This document shows positions 25,701 to 32,611 of a DNA stretch of 32,611 nt, piece after piece. A program made the position numbers and the translations under genes. How positions within the stretch are numbered: the stretch's first letter is position 1; each line of letters opens with the position of its first letter. This DNA is from Oscillatoriales cyanobacterium CG2_30_40_61 (lineage in GTDB: Bacteria > Cyanobacteriota > Cyanobacteriia > Cyanobacteriales > Microcoleaceae), in the NCBI GenBank assembly GCA_001873365.1, contig MNYZ01000032.1, positions 1-32,611 of the forward strand, read 5' to 3'. Under the pieces are notes generated by a model. The model saw only the letters and a program-made list of their open reading frames with translations, searched no databases and was not told the origin of the DNA.

Positions 25701-26969
25701 CGCATGGCGGAGAAAATTCACTATGAATTAACCCAGCCTTTTTATATCCAAGGACACGAAATTTTTACCAGCGTTAGTATTGGGATTGTTCCCAGTCGAG
25801 GTCATTATCCACTATCGGAAAATAATAGTGAATCCCATCAGTGTTTATTGTATAATAACCCTGACGATTTTTTACGGGATGCGGATATTGCCATGTATCG
25901 AGCTAAAGCAAAAGGCAAAGCTCGATATGAAGTTTTTGATTTAAGTATACATAGTCAAACTCTGTCTATATTGCAGCTTGAAACGGATTTACGACAAGCT
26001 ATTTATGGACGAATACAAATGGTTAATCCACAGCAATCTCAGTCCGTAACTCCCTTAGAAAGTTTCAATTTGAATGGATTAAAAACCACAGAACACCTAT
26101 TAGAAAGCTCCCGTGATCAACCCACAAATCTCAGGGGTTTTAAAGTCTATTATCAACCAATTGTTTCTTTATCCAGTGGTAGAATTACGGGCTTTGAAGC
26201 CCTAGTACGTTGGTTACATCCTACCCGGGGTTTAGTATCTCCAATAGAGTTTATTCCGGTAGCAGAAGAAACTGGGTTAATTATTCCCCTAGGGGCTTGG
26301 GTTTTACGAGAAGCCTGTCATCAATTGCAAGTTTGGAAACAACAATTAACCCAAAAATTTAGTTTAATTCAAGCTGCTTCTACGGAACAGATTCATCCTC
26401 AAAAACCACGCTCTGATTATGATATTTACCCCTTAAATATGAGTGTAAATCTATCGAGTAAACAACTTTGTCAAACTAATCTACTAGAACAAATTGACCA
26501 GATTTTAGTCGATACAGGTTGTAATCCTAGTGATTTAAAACTAGAAATTACCGAAAGTGTGATTATGGAAAACCTATCCACTTCGTTTATGATTCTAGCT
26601 CAACTCAAATCTCGGAAAATTCATCTATCGATTGATGATTTTGGTACGGGGTATTCATCCTTGAGTTATTTACATCAATTCCCCTTAAATAGCTTAAAAA
26701 TTGATCGTTCATTTATTAGCCCTTTAGATCAGAAAAGTGGTATCTTTAAAGGGAAAAAAAGCCAGCCTTTACAAATTGTCAAAGCTATTATTTCTTTAGC
26801 TCAAAATTTGGATTTAGACGTTGTGGCTGAAGGTATAGAAACCCGTGAACAAAGGAGAATTTTACAGGATTTGGGCTGTCCATTCGGACAGGGTTATTTA
26901 TTTGCTAAACCCTTAGAACCGGAACAAGCCACCCAACTATTACTATCGGAGGCTAAAGAAATTTCATGA
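22695..26969 (+). CDS. Multi-sensor LOV/PAS/GAF diguanylate cyclase-phosphodiesterase
   Basis: A 1424-residue protein with no membrane segment. In order: PAS (about 45-150), PAS (160-270), GAF (290-465), LOV (470-590), GAF (610-770), PAS (775-895), GGDEF (900-1090), EAL (1130-1420). The LOV domain has GKNCRFLQG with the photoactive Cys519, plus [18 protein letters not shown], so blue-light sensing through flavin is expected. GGDEF is intact (ARLGGDEF, 984-988), but the upstream inhibitory-site Arg is Asn (NPLD). EAL motifs are complete: FEALVRW (Glu1168), [33 protein letters not shown] and GQGY. Both synthesis and breakdown of cyclic di-GMP are possible. The ATG at 22695 lacks a Shine-Dalgarno sequence; starting at MDTNIEVG (22770) is also possible. 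The stop overlaps the next gene by four bases. Confidence 0.95.
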   Translation: MLNKNRIQINQDQLYPIVSIDQAWVMDTNIEVGLSESPILIQVIADLLQVALIISYQDDDRVFYCNSRFQHTFGLLPSERSHFSESDIFANPTDREILLERLQEQKSIQHPLQVKRADGTLWWTLVSMRLLTLNGEKLVLSTYSNLRQLPLSQPLPWDYLPSFDHWQQGVILIGTENQIIDWNTVAEQMLGYDKSQVLGKTLVALNLSPFQEFALDLHPLLPELEYSGCTREIQFSRRDGSLGRCRATLLPLRNQWGQLFATLISTQEIAEVSGALVPVDPLLASLQSRVSQQATVAHLGQQALIHSDLSALMDEAVSLVAQTLNVEYCKLLELMPGGHAFGLTAGFGWKKGLVGNARVSAYINSQAGYSLIKNEPIIVDDLRVETRFSGSPLLHNHRVISGMSVVIARWDQNSGLSPTQTESQITKAWGVLSVHCDHHRQFTSEDVHFLEAIANVLAAAIERHRAQEHLQLMERAINSSSNGIVITDATQHDNPIIFVNNGFERITGYGREDILGKNCRFLQGNNSKDPAVNQLRRAILEGTECHVELQNYRQDGVFFWNELSIAPVYSSKGYLTHFIGIQADITKRKQSEQSLLSQSQALAEFSSNLKHLHRITTYNHQNLDELFRDYLQVGCEIFKLSIGLISQLENSNIIIDTVHSDLDLIQPGMRLPVEQSYCFQVIQTQTTQVHTHIGQDPLFNQLQSYQKFHLETCLGTPIWVNGEIYGTLAFADLEAKTVDYKSYELEILELMAQSIGRFIAANQTEKQRIKAELALRESEERYRRLVELSPETIAIHDGEQLVYINMAGAKLLGANRPQDLIGRSIFDFLPPDYFNSIQIHIQEHTNEQQPLELIEQTLTRLNGEVIDVEIVGIPATYQGQSAIQIIIRDITERKQFEAKLMYEALHDALTQLPNRSFFNERLAQSLKRSRQEPNYQFAVLFLDLDRFKVVNDSLGHLIGDQLLIEISHRLLYCVNPLDTVARLGGDEFTILIHRVESIFDATRMAEKIHYELTQPFYIQGHEIFTSVSIGIVPSRGHYPLSENNSESHQCLLYNNPDDFLRDADIAMYRAKAKGKARYEVFDLSIHSQTLSILQLETDLRQAIYGRIQMVNPQQSQSVTPLESFNLNGLKTTEHLLESSRDQPTNLRGFKVYYQPIVSLSSGRITGFEALVRWLHPTRGLVSPIEFIPVAEETGLIIPLGAWVLREACHQLQVWKQQLTQKFSLIQAASTEQIHPQKPRSDYDIYPLNMSVNLSSKQLCQTNLLEQIDQILVDTGCNPSDLKLEITESVIMENLSTSFMILAQLKSRKIHLSIDDFGTGYSSLSYLHQFPLNSLKIDRSFISPLDQKSGIFKGKKSQPLQIVKAIISLAQNLDLDVVAEGIETREQRRILQDLGCPFGQGYLFAKPLEPEQATQLLLSEAKEIS

Positions 26970-27238
26970 TTACACTGATTTTATACAGTAAACCCGGCTG
27001 TCACTTATGCGAAGGACTGCAAGAAAAATTAGAAAAAATTCAATCTTCATCTCAAAAATTAGGAGAATTTCAATTAGAAATTCGAGACATTACCACCCGG
27101 GAAGATTGGTTTCAAGCCTATCAATATTCTATTCCTGTTCTGTTTAAATCCGGTGAACCAGACCAACCTATTCCCCGTCCTTCACCGCGAATGTCGGTTA
27201 TGCAGTTGGAACAAATGTTACAGCAGTATTGGGAATAG
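26966..27238 (+). CDS. Glutaredoxin-like thiol protein (DUF836 type)
   Basis: A 90-residue thioredoxin-fold protein. [19 protein letters not shown] carries a CxxC (CHLC) at about residues 12-15, and SIPVLF supplies the cis-Pro loop. This fits the glutaredoxin-like DUF836 family. It starts inside the stop codon of the light/c-di-GMP gene (ATGA overlap), so translation of the two is coupled. Whether it acts on that protein or is merely co-transcribed is not known. Confidence 0.85.
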   Translation: MITLILYSKPGCHLCEGLQEKLEKIQSSSQKLGEFQLEIRDITTREDWFQAYQYSIPVLFKSGEPDQPIPRPSPRMSVMQLEQMLQQYWE

Positions 27239-27239
27239 G

Positions 27240-27311
27240 GATCACGGATTGAAGATGATTACGCAGATTAACACAGATTAAAATCCGTGAAATCCTCTTA
27301 AATCCGTGATC
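27240..27311. repeat. 72-bp element with 11-bp terminal inverted repeats
   Basis: GATCACGGATT at 27240 and AATCCGTGATC at 27301-27311 are perfect inverted ends. The inner part (27278-27311) repeats the ATCCGTGA tract seen at 16881-16924. It is probably a small non-autonomous element, and its hairpin could also stop transcription between the convergent thiol-protein and hisB genes. Confidence 0.65.
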
Positions 27312-27344
27312 GGTAATGGGTAAGGTTTATTGATGCCGACCTAC

Positions 27345-27953
27345 TTACAAAACTCCTTTGGAACTGGGGATAGTATTGGCTCGACGGGGATCAATTTCTA
27401 CCGCCATTCTTAGAGCTCTAGCAAAGGCTTTAAACCCAGCTTCAATAATATGATGGGAATTAATTCCATCTAACTGACGTAAATGCAATGTTAGTTGACT
27501 ATTATTAACAATAGCCACAAAAAATTCTCGGACTAATTGAGTATCATAAGTTCCTACTCGTTGGGTCGGAATTTCTAAACTATAGGTGAGGTGAGGACGA
27601 CCGGAAAAATCTAACGCCACTTGCACTAAGGCTTCATCTAAAGGGGCAATAAAATGACCAAACCGGACAATTCCTTTGCGATCGCCTAGGGCTTTAGCTA
27701 AAGCCAAACCTAGAGTAATTCCTACATCTTCATTGGTATGGTGATCATCAATTTCAATATCTCCGGTAGCTTGAATTTCTAAATCAATTAAGCCATGGGA
27801 CGAAATTTGATGCAACATATGATCTAAAAAGGGAACTCCCGTAGAAACCTTACAGATTCCTGTTCCATCTAAATTAACCGTAACATTAACCTCTGTTTCT
27901 CCGGTTTTGCGATATACCGTAGCAATTCTCGGGAGCATATTTGAATCAGTCAT
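27345..27953 (-). CDS. hisB: Imidazoleglycerol-phosphate dehydratase
   Basis: A 202-residue monofunctional HisB, which dehydrates imidazole glycerol phosphate to imidazole acetol phosphate in histidine synthesis. Metal-binding motifs are clear: [23 protein letters not shown] and [16 protein letters not shown], and the C-terminal PSSKGVL is typical. The first codons (MTDSN) are encoded by heptamer repeat sequence. The ATG at 27938 ([14 protein letters not shown]) is probably the ancestral start, giving 197 residues. No ribosome site is seen because the array begins inside the gene. fabI lies upstream on the same strand beyond the array. Confidence 0.95.
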   Translation of the reverse strand: MTDSNMLPRIATVYRKTGETEVNVTVNLDGTGICKVSTGVPFLDHMLHQISSHGLIDLEIQATGDIEIDDHHTNEDVGITLGLALAKALGDRKGIVRFGHFIAPLDEALVQVALDFSGRPHLTYSLEIPTQRVGTYDTQLVREFFVAIVNNSQLTLHLRQLDGINSHHIIEAGFKAFARALRMAVEIDPRRANTIPSSKGVL

Positions 27954-28335
27954 CAGTTATCAGTTATCAGTTATCAGTTAATAGTTAACAGTTTTTAGTT
28001 ATCAGTTATCAGTTAATAGTTATCAGTTAATAGTTAACAGTTAATAGTTAACAGTTAATAGTTAACAGTTTTTAGTTAACAGTTTTTAGTTAACAGTTTT
28101 TAGTTAACAGTTATCAGTTAATAGTTAACAGTTAATAGTTAACAGTTAATAGTTAACAGTTTTTAGTTAACAGTTTTTAGTTAACAGTTAACAGTTAATA
28201 GTTAACAGTTAATAGTTAACAGTTAATAGTTAACAGTTTTTAGTTATCAGTTAACAGTTTTTAGTTAACAGTTGTCAGTTAATAGTTAACAATCATTAGT
28301 AATCAATTATCAGTTAGCAGTCATCGTTAATCAGT
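27945..28335. repeat. Large heptamer array (about 55 units of YAGTTWW)
   Basis: About 391 bp of 7-bp units, mostly CAGTTAA, TAGTTAA, CAGTTTT and CAGTTAT. Much of it shows a 14-bp higher-order rhythm (CAGTTAA-TAGTTAA or CAGTTTT-TAGTTAA). Units are degenerate near the right edge. The left edge lies within hisB codons 1-3. Because 7 is not a multiple of 3 and the units contain TAA/TAG, every frame is stopped quickly. This is the cyanobacterial STRR class of repeat. Confidence 0.95.
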
Positions 28336-28429
28336 TATAGCAACCGCGCCTAGCTATTAGGACTACTTATCGGCTGTCATTACCGCGACAGCGGTAATCC
28401 ATGTCTTAAGCGTTATGGCGACTGCTATA
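28336..28429. repeat. MITE-like palindromic element, copy 3 (inverted)
   Basis: A 94-bp element, the reverse complement of copy 1 with few changes. The 7-bp stem TTACCGC/GCGGTAA is preserved, while the loop is different and shorter. It is inserted in the heptamer array, and TCAGT occurs directly on both sides (28331-28335, 28430-28434). This could be a target-site duplication, but the array itself is full of CAGT. Confidence 0.85.
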
Positions 28430-28540
28430 TCAGTAATTAGTTAATAAGCTAACAGTTAATTTACTCCTAAACTGATAACTCCTAAACTGATAACTCCTAA
28501 ACTGATAACTGTTAACTGTTAACTGATAACTGATTGATTA
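28430..28540. repeat. Right part of the heptamer array with three 15-bp units
   Basis: Degenerate heptamers on both sides of three exact copies of CTCCTAAACTGATAA (28464-28508). It ends in heptamer sequence that runs into the TAA stop codon of fabI on the minus strand. Confidence 0.85.
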
Positions 28541-29314
28541 CATTCCCATAATGCAATAACCCGAATCGACATACAGAATTTGACCTGTAATGCCGCTGGA
28601 TAAATCACTACAGAGAAATGCAGCCGCATTACCCACTTCCGTTTGAGTCACCGTCCGTTTCAAGGGAGCGATGGACTCAACGTGATGGATCATGTCCAAA
28701 ATCCCACCCACGGCCGAAGATGCTAAGGTACGAATCGGGCCAGCCGAAATCCCATTCACCCGAACTCCCAAGGGGCCCAATTCCGCCGCCAGGTAACGAA
28801 CATTCATTTCTAGGGCAGCCTTAGCAATTCCCATCACATTGTAATTAGGAATGACTCGCACACCGCCTAGATAGGTGAGGGTGACAATACTACCACCCTG
28901 GGTCATTAAAGGTTTAGCCGCCGCACTCAGTTGGACTAGAGAATAGGCACTAATATCCAGGGCGCGAGTAAATCCAGCCCGGGATACATTGGTAAAGTCC
29001 CCAGAAAGTTCCTCTTTGCCCGCGAAAGCCAGACAATGGATCAGAATATCAATTCGTCCCCATTGGTCACGGATGGCCGTAAATAACTGCTCAATTTGAG
29101 CATCATTCTGGACATCACAGGGCAGAAATAAACTAGGGTTGAGGGGTTCAACTAATTCTTGCACCTTTTTTTCAAAACGACCTTTCTCATCGGGAAGGTA
29201 GGTGATTCCAAGATTAGCTCCAGCTTGGTGAAGCTGTTGGGCAATGCCCCACGCAATGGAGCGATTATTGGCAATGCCGGTAACAAGTGCGTTTTTTCCG
29301 TTCAAATTTAGCAT
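28538..29314 (-). CDS. fabI: Enoyl-[acyl-carrier-protein] reductase (NADH)
   Basis: A 258-residue FabI, the last reduction step of each fatty acid elongation cycle. The N-terminal nucleotide loop is the FabI-specific TGIANNRSIAWGIA, the catalytic motif YNVMGIAKAALE has the Tyr-x6-Lys spacing of the family, and the C-terminal SSGITGQILYVDSGY is typical. Length equals the usual 256-262 residues. It is divergent from ntcA with 187 bp between the start codons. The stop codon directly precedes repeat sequence. Confidence 0.96.
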   Translation of the reverse strand: MLNLNGKNALVTGIANNRSIAWGIAQQLHQAGANLGITYLPDEKGRFEKKVQELVEPLNPSLFLPCDVQNDAQIEQLFTAIRDQWGRIDILIHCLAFAGKEELSGDFTNVSRAGFTRALDISAYSLVQLSAAAKPLMTQGGSIVTLTYLGGVRVIPNYNVMGIAKAALEMNVRYLAAELGPLGVRVNGISAGPIRTLASSAVGGILDMIHHVESIAPLKRTVTQTEVGNAAAFLCSDLSSGITGQILYVDSGYCIMGM

Positions 29315-29446
29315 AATAGATTATTCTATAAGCAATTGGTATCCTAATCAAAGCCATGGATTTACCCATTTCTACCAGGGATAAAATATTGATCGGACAA
29401 TCATCGGTCGATTAAACAGATAAATGATGCAATTAGCGTAATTAGC

Positions 29447-29460
29447 GTAAACTTAAATAC
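29447..29460. promoter_or_regulatory. NtcA-type box GTA-N8-TAC
   Basis: GTAAACTTAAATAC is a perfect match to the NtcA consensus GTA-N8-TAC, located 41 bp before the ntcA start, in the shared ntcA/fabI upstream region. A TATATT at 29467-29472 follows by only six bases, closer than the roughly 20-24 bases of activated NtcA promoters. The site may therefore repress, or serve another start point. Confidence 0.6.
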
Positions 29461-29501
29461 GGAAGATATATTAGAGCATTGTTAGTGCAAGGGATCGGGT
29501 C

Positions 29502-30167
29502 GTGACGTATGATAGACCGTTAGCAGAAGTGTTCCGCAGCATCGGCGGAGGGGCGTTCCCTCCTGTCGTGGAAAGCTTTGAACGGGGTAAGACGATCTTC
29601 TTTCCCGGCGATCCGGCGGAGCGCGTCTATGTTCTGATCAAAGGTGCGGTGAAATTGTCCAGAGTCTATGAAGCTGGAGAAGAAATTACTGTCGCTTTAC
29701 TGCGAGAAAATAGTGTATTTGGTGTTTTATCGTTAATTACAGGTCATCGGTCAGATCGGTTTTACCATGCCGTCGCCTTTACCTCTGTAGAATTACTCTC
29801 AGTTCCGATTGAACAGGTGGAGAAAGCCCTGAAAAGCGATCCCGAACTGCCGATGGTGATGTTGCGGGGATTGTCGTCTCGGATTTTACAAACGGAGATG
29901 ATGATTGAAACCTTAGCTCACCGAGATATGGGATCGAGATTAGTTAGTTTTCTGCTGATTCTTTGTCGAGATTTTGGTGTACCGGGTAAAGATGGAATTC
30001 GGATTGATTTGAAACTTTCCCATCAAGCGATCGCCGAAGCAATTGGTTCCACGCGAGTTACAGTTACCCGTTTATTAGGAGATTTACGGCAAAAAAACAT
30101 GATCTCAATTTATAAGAAAAAGATCACAGTCCATAATCCCGTTACCCTAAGTCAACAATTTACTTAA
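29502..30167 (+). CDS. ntcA: Global nitrogen regulator NtcA
   Basis: A 221-residue CRP-family transcription factor that activates nitrogen assimilation genes when 2-oxoglutarate is high. The effector domain contains [11 protein letters not shown] and [20 protein letters not shown], the dimer helix [28 protein letters not shown], and the recognition helix [20 protein letters not shown]; all are nearly invariant in cyanobacteria. The start is the GTG at 29502, preceded by AAGGGA; the N-terminal ten residues are variable, as usual. A GTA-N8-TAC box upstream suggests autoregulation. DUF3084 and YqgF genes follow on the same strand. Confidence 0.97.
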   Translation: MTYDRPLAEVFRSIGGGAFPPVVESFERGKTIFFPGDPAERVYVLIKGAVKLSRVYEAGEEITVALLRENSVFGVLSLITGHRSDRFYHAVAFTSVELLSVPIEQVEKALKSDPELPMVMLRGLSSRILQTEMMIETLAHRDMGSRLVSFLLILCRDFGVPGKDGIRIDLKLSHQAIAEAIGSTRVTVTRLLGDLRQKNMISIYKKKITVHNPVTLSQQFT

Positions 30168-30330
30168 TCTGTCGGTAGGTTTCCTAGATTAACCCAGAAA
30201 AGATCTAGGAAACTTGCTCATAGATATAATCAGAGAAAATTGAGCAAACTGCATTAACTAGATTATTAAATTTTTAGATTCTCAGGTCTTAAAATCCTGA
30301 GTTTCCACTCTCCCAGATTTTTCTGACTTT

Positions 30331-31938
30331 ATGACCGCAGGAATTATCCTGGTTATATCCATCTTGGTTTTAGGAGGTGTGATTGCAACCGTTAGCGATC
30401 GCCTTGGAACTAAAGTGGGAAAAGCCAGGTTGAGTTTATTTAATCTCCGCCCCCGCAACACTGCTATGGTTGTGACTATTTTAACAGGCAGTGTGCTTTC
30501 GGCATTGACCTTGGGGATTTTATTTGCTTCGAGTAAACCCCTACGTCGAGGTGTGTTTCAAATTGATCAAATTCAAAGTAGATTGAATGATGCTCGCAAG
30601 GATTTAACTCGGGCCGAAGATGAAAAAAAACGGGCAGAAAAGGATTTAGCCCGGGCTAAAATGGAAATTAACACCGCCATGGCGCAGTTAAATACGATTA
30701 ATCAATCCTTACAAATTGCTCAATCTCAAGCCATGAGAACATCAGAAGAATTGGAAAAAACTCAAAATCAATTAGGAGATCTTCAGAAACAATTACGCGA
30801 AATTCAAGTAGCCCGCACCGCAACGGAAGCTGAACTTAAAAATAGAGAAGATCGACTCCAAGTGGTGTTTCAACAAAAACAAAGTTTACAATCAGAAATT
30901 CAAAAACTGAGAACGGAACGTCGAAATTTGATTCAGCAACAGGAACAAGTTAAGGCACAAATTCGCAATCGCGATCAAGAAATTGCCAAACGGGATCAGG
31001 AAATTGGCAAACGTGATCAAGAAATGAAACAGCAGGATCGCGAACTCGAACAACAGGAAAAACGGATTACTGAACAGGATCAAATTATTGCTAAACGGGA
31101 ATCTCGACTTCAAGAATTGGAAACTGAACAGACAAAATTAGAACAGCAAAAACAAGTTTTAAGTCAACAGGTGGAACTGATTGGACGGGATTTTCAATTA
31201 TTACGAGAAGGTAGTGTGGTTTTAGAACGGGGCCAGGTTTTATCCAGTGGCTTAGTTAGAATTAGTGACCCAAAAACTTCAATTCAAGCGGTTAATACGC
31301 TTTTAAAAGAAGCCAATAATTATGCCATTGAGTCTGTACAATTAGGAAATATTAAGGTAGATCAAGCCCGGGTGATCCAAATTACAAAAGCAGAAGTTGA
31401 AGACTTAATTAATCAAATTGATGATGGTCGAGATTATGTGGTACAAGTGATTTCGGCTGCTAATTATTTAGTTGGGGAAACTAAAGTATCGGTTTTTACT
31501 AAAGCTGAACCGAATCGATTATTATTTACAACAGGAGAAATTATTGCGGGCACAACCTTGAATCCTTCTATTTTATCTAATGATCAATTAAGAAGGCAAA
31601 TGCAACAACTTTTAGATGCGTCTAGTTTTCGGGCGCGTTTTGTTGGGGTTGTGGGGGGAAGAGTACAAATTGGTAATGATAGAATGGATACATTAATTCG
31701 TTTTTTCCAACAAGTTCAAGAACATAATCAACCCTTGGAAATTCAAGCTATTGCGGCTGAAGATGCCTATACAATTGGGCCGTTAAGATTGGATTTATTA
31801 GCACTTCGCAATGGAGAAGTAATATTTAGTACCCGACAACAGGAACAGTTTAATAATTCTAATCAATTAGAAAATCCCTCAACTGAAATACAGAATAATA
31901 TAAAAAATTCTACTTCCCAATCTGATACTATTCAATAA
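30331..31938 (+). CDS. DUF3084 coiled-coil membrane protein
   Basis: A 535-residue protein conserved in cyanobacteria. Two N-terminal membrane helices (about 4-20 and 48-66) enclose the conserved VSDRLGTKVGKARLSLFNLRP loop. A long charged coiled coil (about 85-290) follows, rich in repeats of RDQEI type, then a globular C-terminal domain (about 295-500) and a polar tail. Function is unknown; the design suggests a membrane-tethered scaffold. The DNA around its stop is duplicated (31918-31951 and 31979-32012). Confidence 0.85.
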   Translation: MTAGIILVISILVLGGVIATVSDRLGTKVGKARLSLFNLRPRNTAMVVTILTGSVLSALTLGILFASSKPLRRGVFQIDQIQSRLNDARKDLTRAEDEKKRAEKDLARAKMEINTAMAQLNTINQSLQIAQSQAMRTSEELEKTQNQLGDLQKQLREIQVARTATEAELKNREDRLQVVFQQKQSLQSEIQKLRTERRNLIQQQEQVKAQIRNRDQEIAKRDQEIGKRDQEMKQQDRELEQQEKRITEQDQIIAKRESRLQELETEQTKLEQQKQVLSQQVELIGRDFQLLREGSVVLERGQVLSSGLVRISDPKTSIQAVNTLLKEANNYAIESVQLGNIKVDQARVIQITKAEVEDLINQIDDGRDYVVQVISAANYLVGETKVSVFTKAEPNRLLFTTGEIIAGTTLNPSILSNDQLRRQMQQLLDASSFRARFVGVVGGRVQIGNDRMDTLIRFFQQVQEHNQPLEIQAIAAEDAYTIGPLRLDLLALRNGEVIFSTRQQEQFNNSNQLENPSTEIQNNIKNSTSQSDTIQ

Positions 31939-32012
31939 AATGATCAAAAACCTTCCTGTTCCGGTGTTCCCTTACTCTGAATCTAATTATATTCAATAAT
32001 ATGATCAAAAAT
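31918..32012 (+). repeat. Imperfect duplication of a gene junction
   Basis: The 34 bases at 31918-31951 and 31979-32012 match at 28 positions, offset 61. Each copy contains a TAA after an ATTCAA codon pair, followed by ATGATCAAAAA. The first ATG opens a 19-codon frame (MIKNLPVPVF) ending at the second TAA; the second ATG starts the YqgF-like gene. Confidence 0.75.
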
Positions 32013-32411
32013 AAAATGATTTTAGGGTTTGATCCCGGTCGAGAAAAATGTGGAATTGCGGTGATGGGTAATGATTCCCAGTTATATTATCATCAGGTGA
32101 TTTTGGCAGCGGATGTTCCTAAAATCATTACATCTCTTTGTCAACAATTTACTATTGAAACGGTGGTGATGGGAGATCAAACCACTTCAAAAATGTGGAA
32201 ACAAAAACTAACTGAAATTTTGCCGAAATCCCTTTCTATTATTCAAGTGAATGAACGATATTCCACTTTAGAAGCGCGCGATCGCTATTGGCAACTTTAT
32301 CCCCCCAAGGGTTTAACTCGTTTAATTCCCAAGGGAATGCGAACCCCACCCCGTCCGATTGATGATATTGTGGCGATTATATTAATTGAACGATATTTGA
32401 ATCAGAAATAA
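32001..32411 (+). CDS. YqgF/RuvX-like RNase H-fold nuclease
   Basis: A 136-residue protein with the RNase H-like fold of the YqgF/RuvC superfamily. MILGFDPGREKCGIAVMG holds the first acidic residue, VNERYSTLEARDRYW the central one, and PIDDIVAIILIERYL the C-terminal acidic pair, so a three-acid metal site is complete. YqgF relatives mature the 16S rRNA 5' end or were proposed as Holliday junction resolvases. Cyanobacteria usually have another, canonical YqgF, so the role of this one is open. It follows the DUF3084 gene closely and is probably co-transcribed. Confidence 0.8.
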   Translation: MIKNKMILGFDPGREKCGIAVMGNDSQLYYHQVILAADVPKIITSLCQQFTIETVVMGDQTTSKMWKQKLTEILPKSLSIIQVNERYSTLEARDRYWQLYPPKGLTRLIPKGMRTPPRPIDDIVAIILIERYLNQK

Positions 32412-32611
32412 AAGTTTTCGGCGAATATAATTCGCTACTACAAAAACAAAGTCCACCTGCGTGGACTAATAAAAATTCAGGTTTCTGAACCCATGAAGGT
32501 GGGTTTTATCTGTGTAGCTGCGATTTCTAATCGCCAAGAAAAGAAAAGAAATAAAAGTTTTCGGCGAATATAATTCGCTACTACATAAACAAAGTCCACC
32601 TGCGTGGACTA
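32405..32611. repeat. Tandem hairpin-chain repeat, 143-bp period
   Basis: A 64-bp block at 32405-32468 recurs at 32548-32611 with one mismatch, and the window ends there. Each block holds GCGAA-TATAA-TTCGC and GTCCAC-CTGC-GTGGAC hairpins. The spacer holds AACCCA/TGGGTT (32488-32505) and GCGATT-TCT-AATCGC (32520-32534). This is a known style of cyanobacterial intergenic hairpin repeat and could also end transcription of the YqgF-like gene. Confidence 0.85.

Noticed and set aside
27945-28335. CRISPR array
   Set aside because: Units are contiguous 7-mers without spacers and there are no cas genes.
30892-31113. 73-codon minus-strand frame rich in Phe and Leu
   Set aside because: Antisense shadow of the coiled-coil repeats of the DUF3084 protein.
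1-32611. tRNA, rRNA or transposase genes
   Set aside because: None was recognised on either strand; the mobile elements present are all short and non-coding.

Overview
The window looks like chromosomal DNA of a filamentous, AT-rich cyanobacterium of the Planktothrix/Oscillatoria type. The evidence is many HIP1 octamers (GCGATCGC), the nitrogen regulator ntcA with a GTA-N8-TAC box beside it, a CruA-type lycopene cyclase, an EbsA-like pilus protein, an ntcA-DUF3084-YqgF run, and a rich set of short cyanobacterial repeats (heptamer arrays, GTAGGGGC palindromes, hairpin chains). The genus is inferred; no rRNA or tRNA gene was seen.

Layout: 1-4776 carries, all on the minus strand, an alpha/beta hydrolase, a secreted class A beta-lactamase-like serine hydrolase and the succinyl-CoA synthetase pair sucC-sucD, separated by repeats. 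4777-6354 is a membrane family 2 glycosyltransferase. 6669-11274 is the accessory-looking part: a 919-residue GTPase with coiled coils and a Cys/His cluster, a small Asp-rich protein just upstream of it, and a divergent STAND-type ATPase whose promoter region holds a tandem 18-bp repeat. 11431-13062 is ebsA plus a BioD/DRTGG protein. 13193-16693 is a divergent pair, aldehyde dehydrogenase and CruA, with a 19-bp palindrome between them. 16932-21894 holds ftsH, a GT4 glycosyltransferase, a second alpha/beta hydrolase and a MEKHLA/PAS protein. 22695-27238 is a very large PAS-PAS-GAF-LOV-GAF-PAS-GGDEF-EAL protein overlapping a small thiol protein. 27345-29314 is hisB and fabI, separated by a heptamer array of roughly 390 bp. 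29502-32411 is ntcA, a DUF3084 protein and a YqgF-like nuclease, ending in a chain of hairpin repeats.

Most genes are core metabolism: TCA cycle, histidine and fatty acid synthesis, carotenoids, membrane proteolysis and nitrogen control. The two points that stand out are (a) the GTPase / acidic protein / STAND ATPase cluster, whose GTPase architecture I cannot match to a described bacterial system, and (b) the way heptamer arrays and nested palindromic elements run right up to, and apparently supply, start and stop codons of neighbouring genes. The large signalling protein carries a full LOV signature, predicting blue-light control of cyclic di-GMP.
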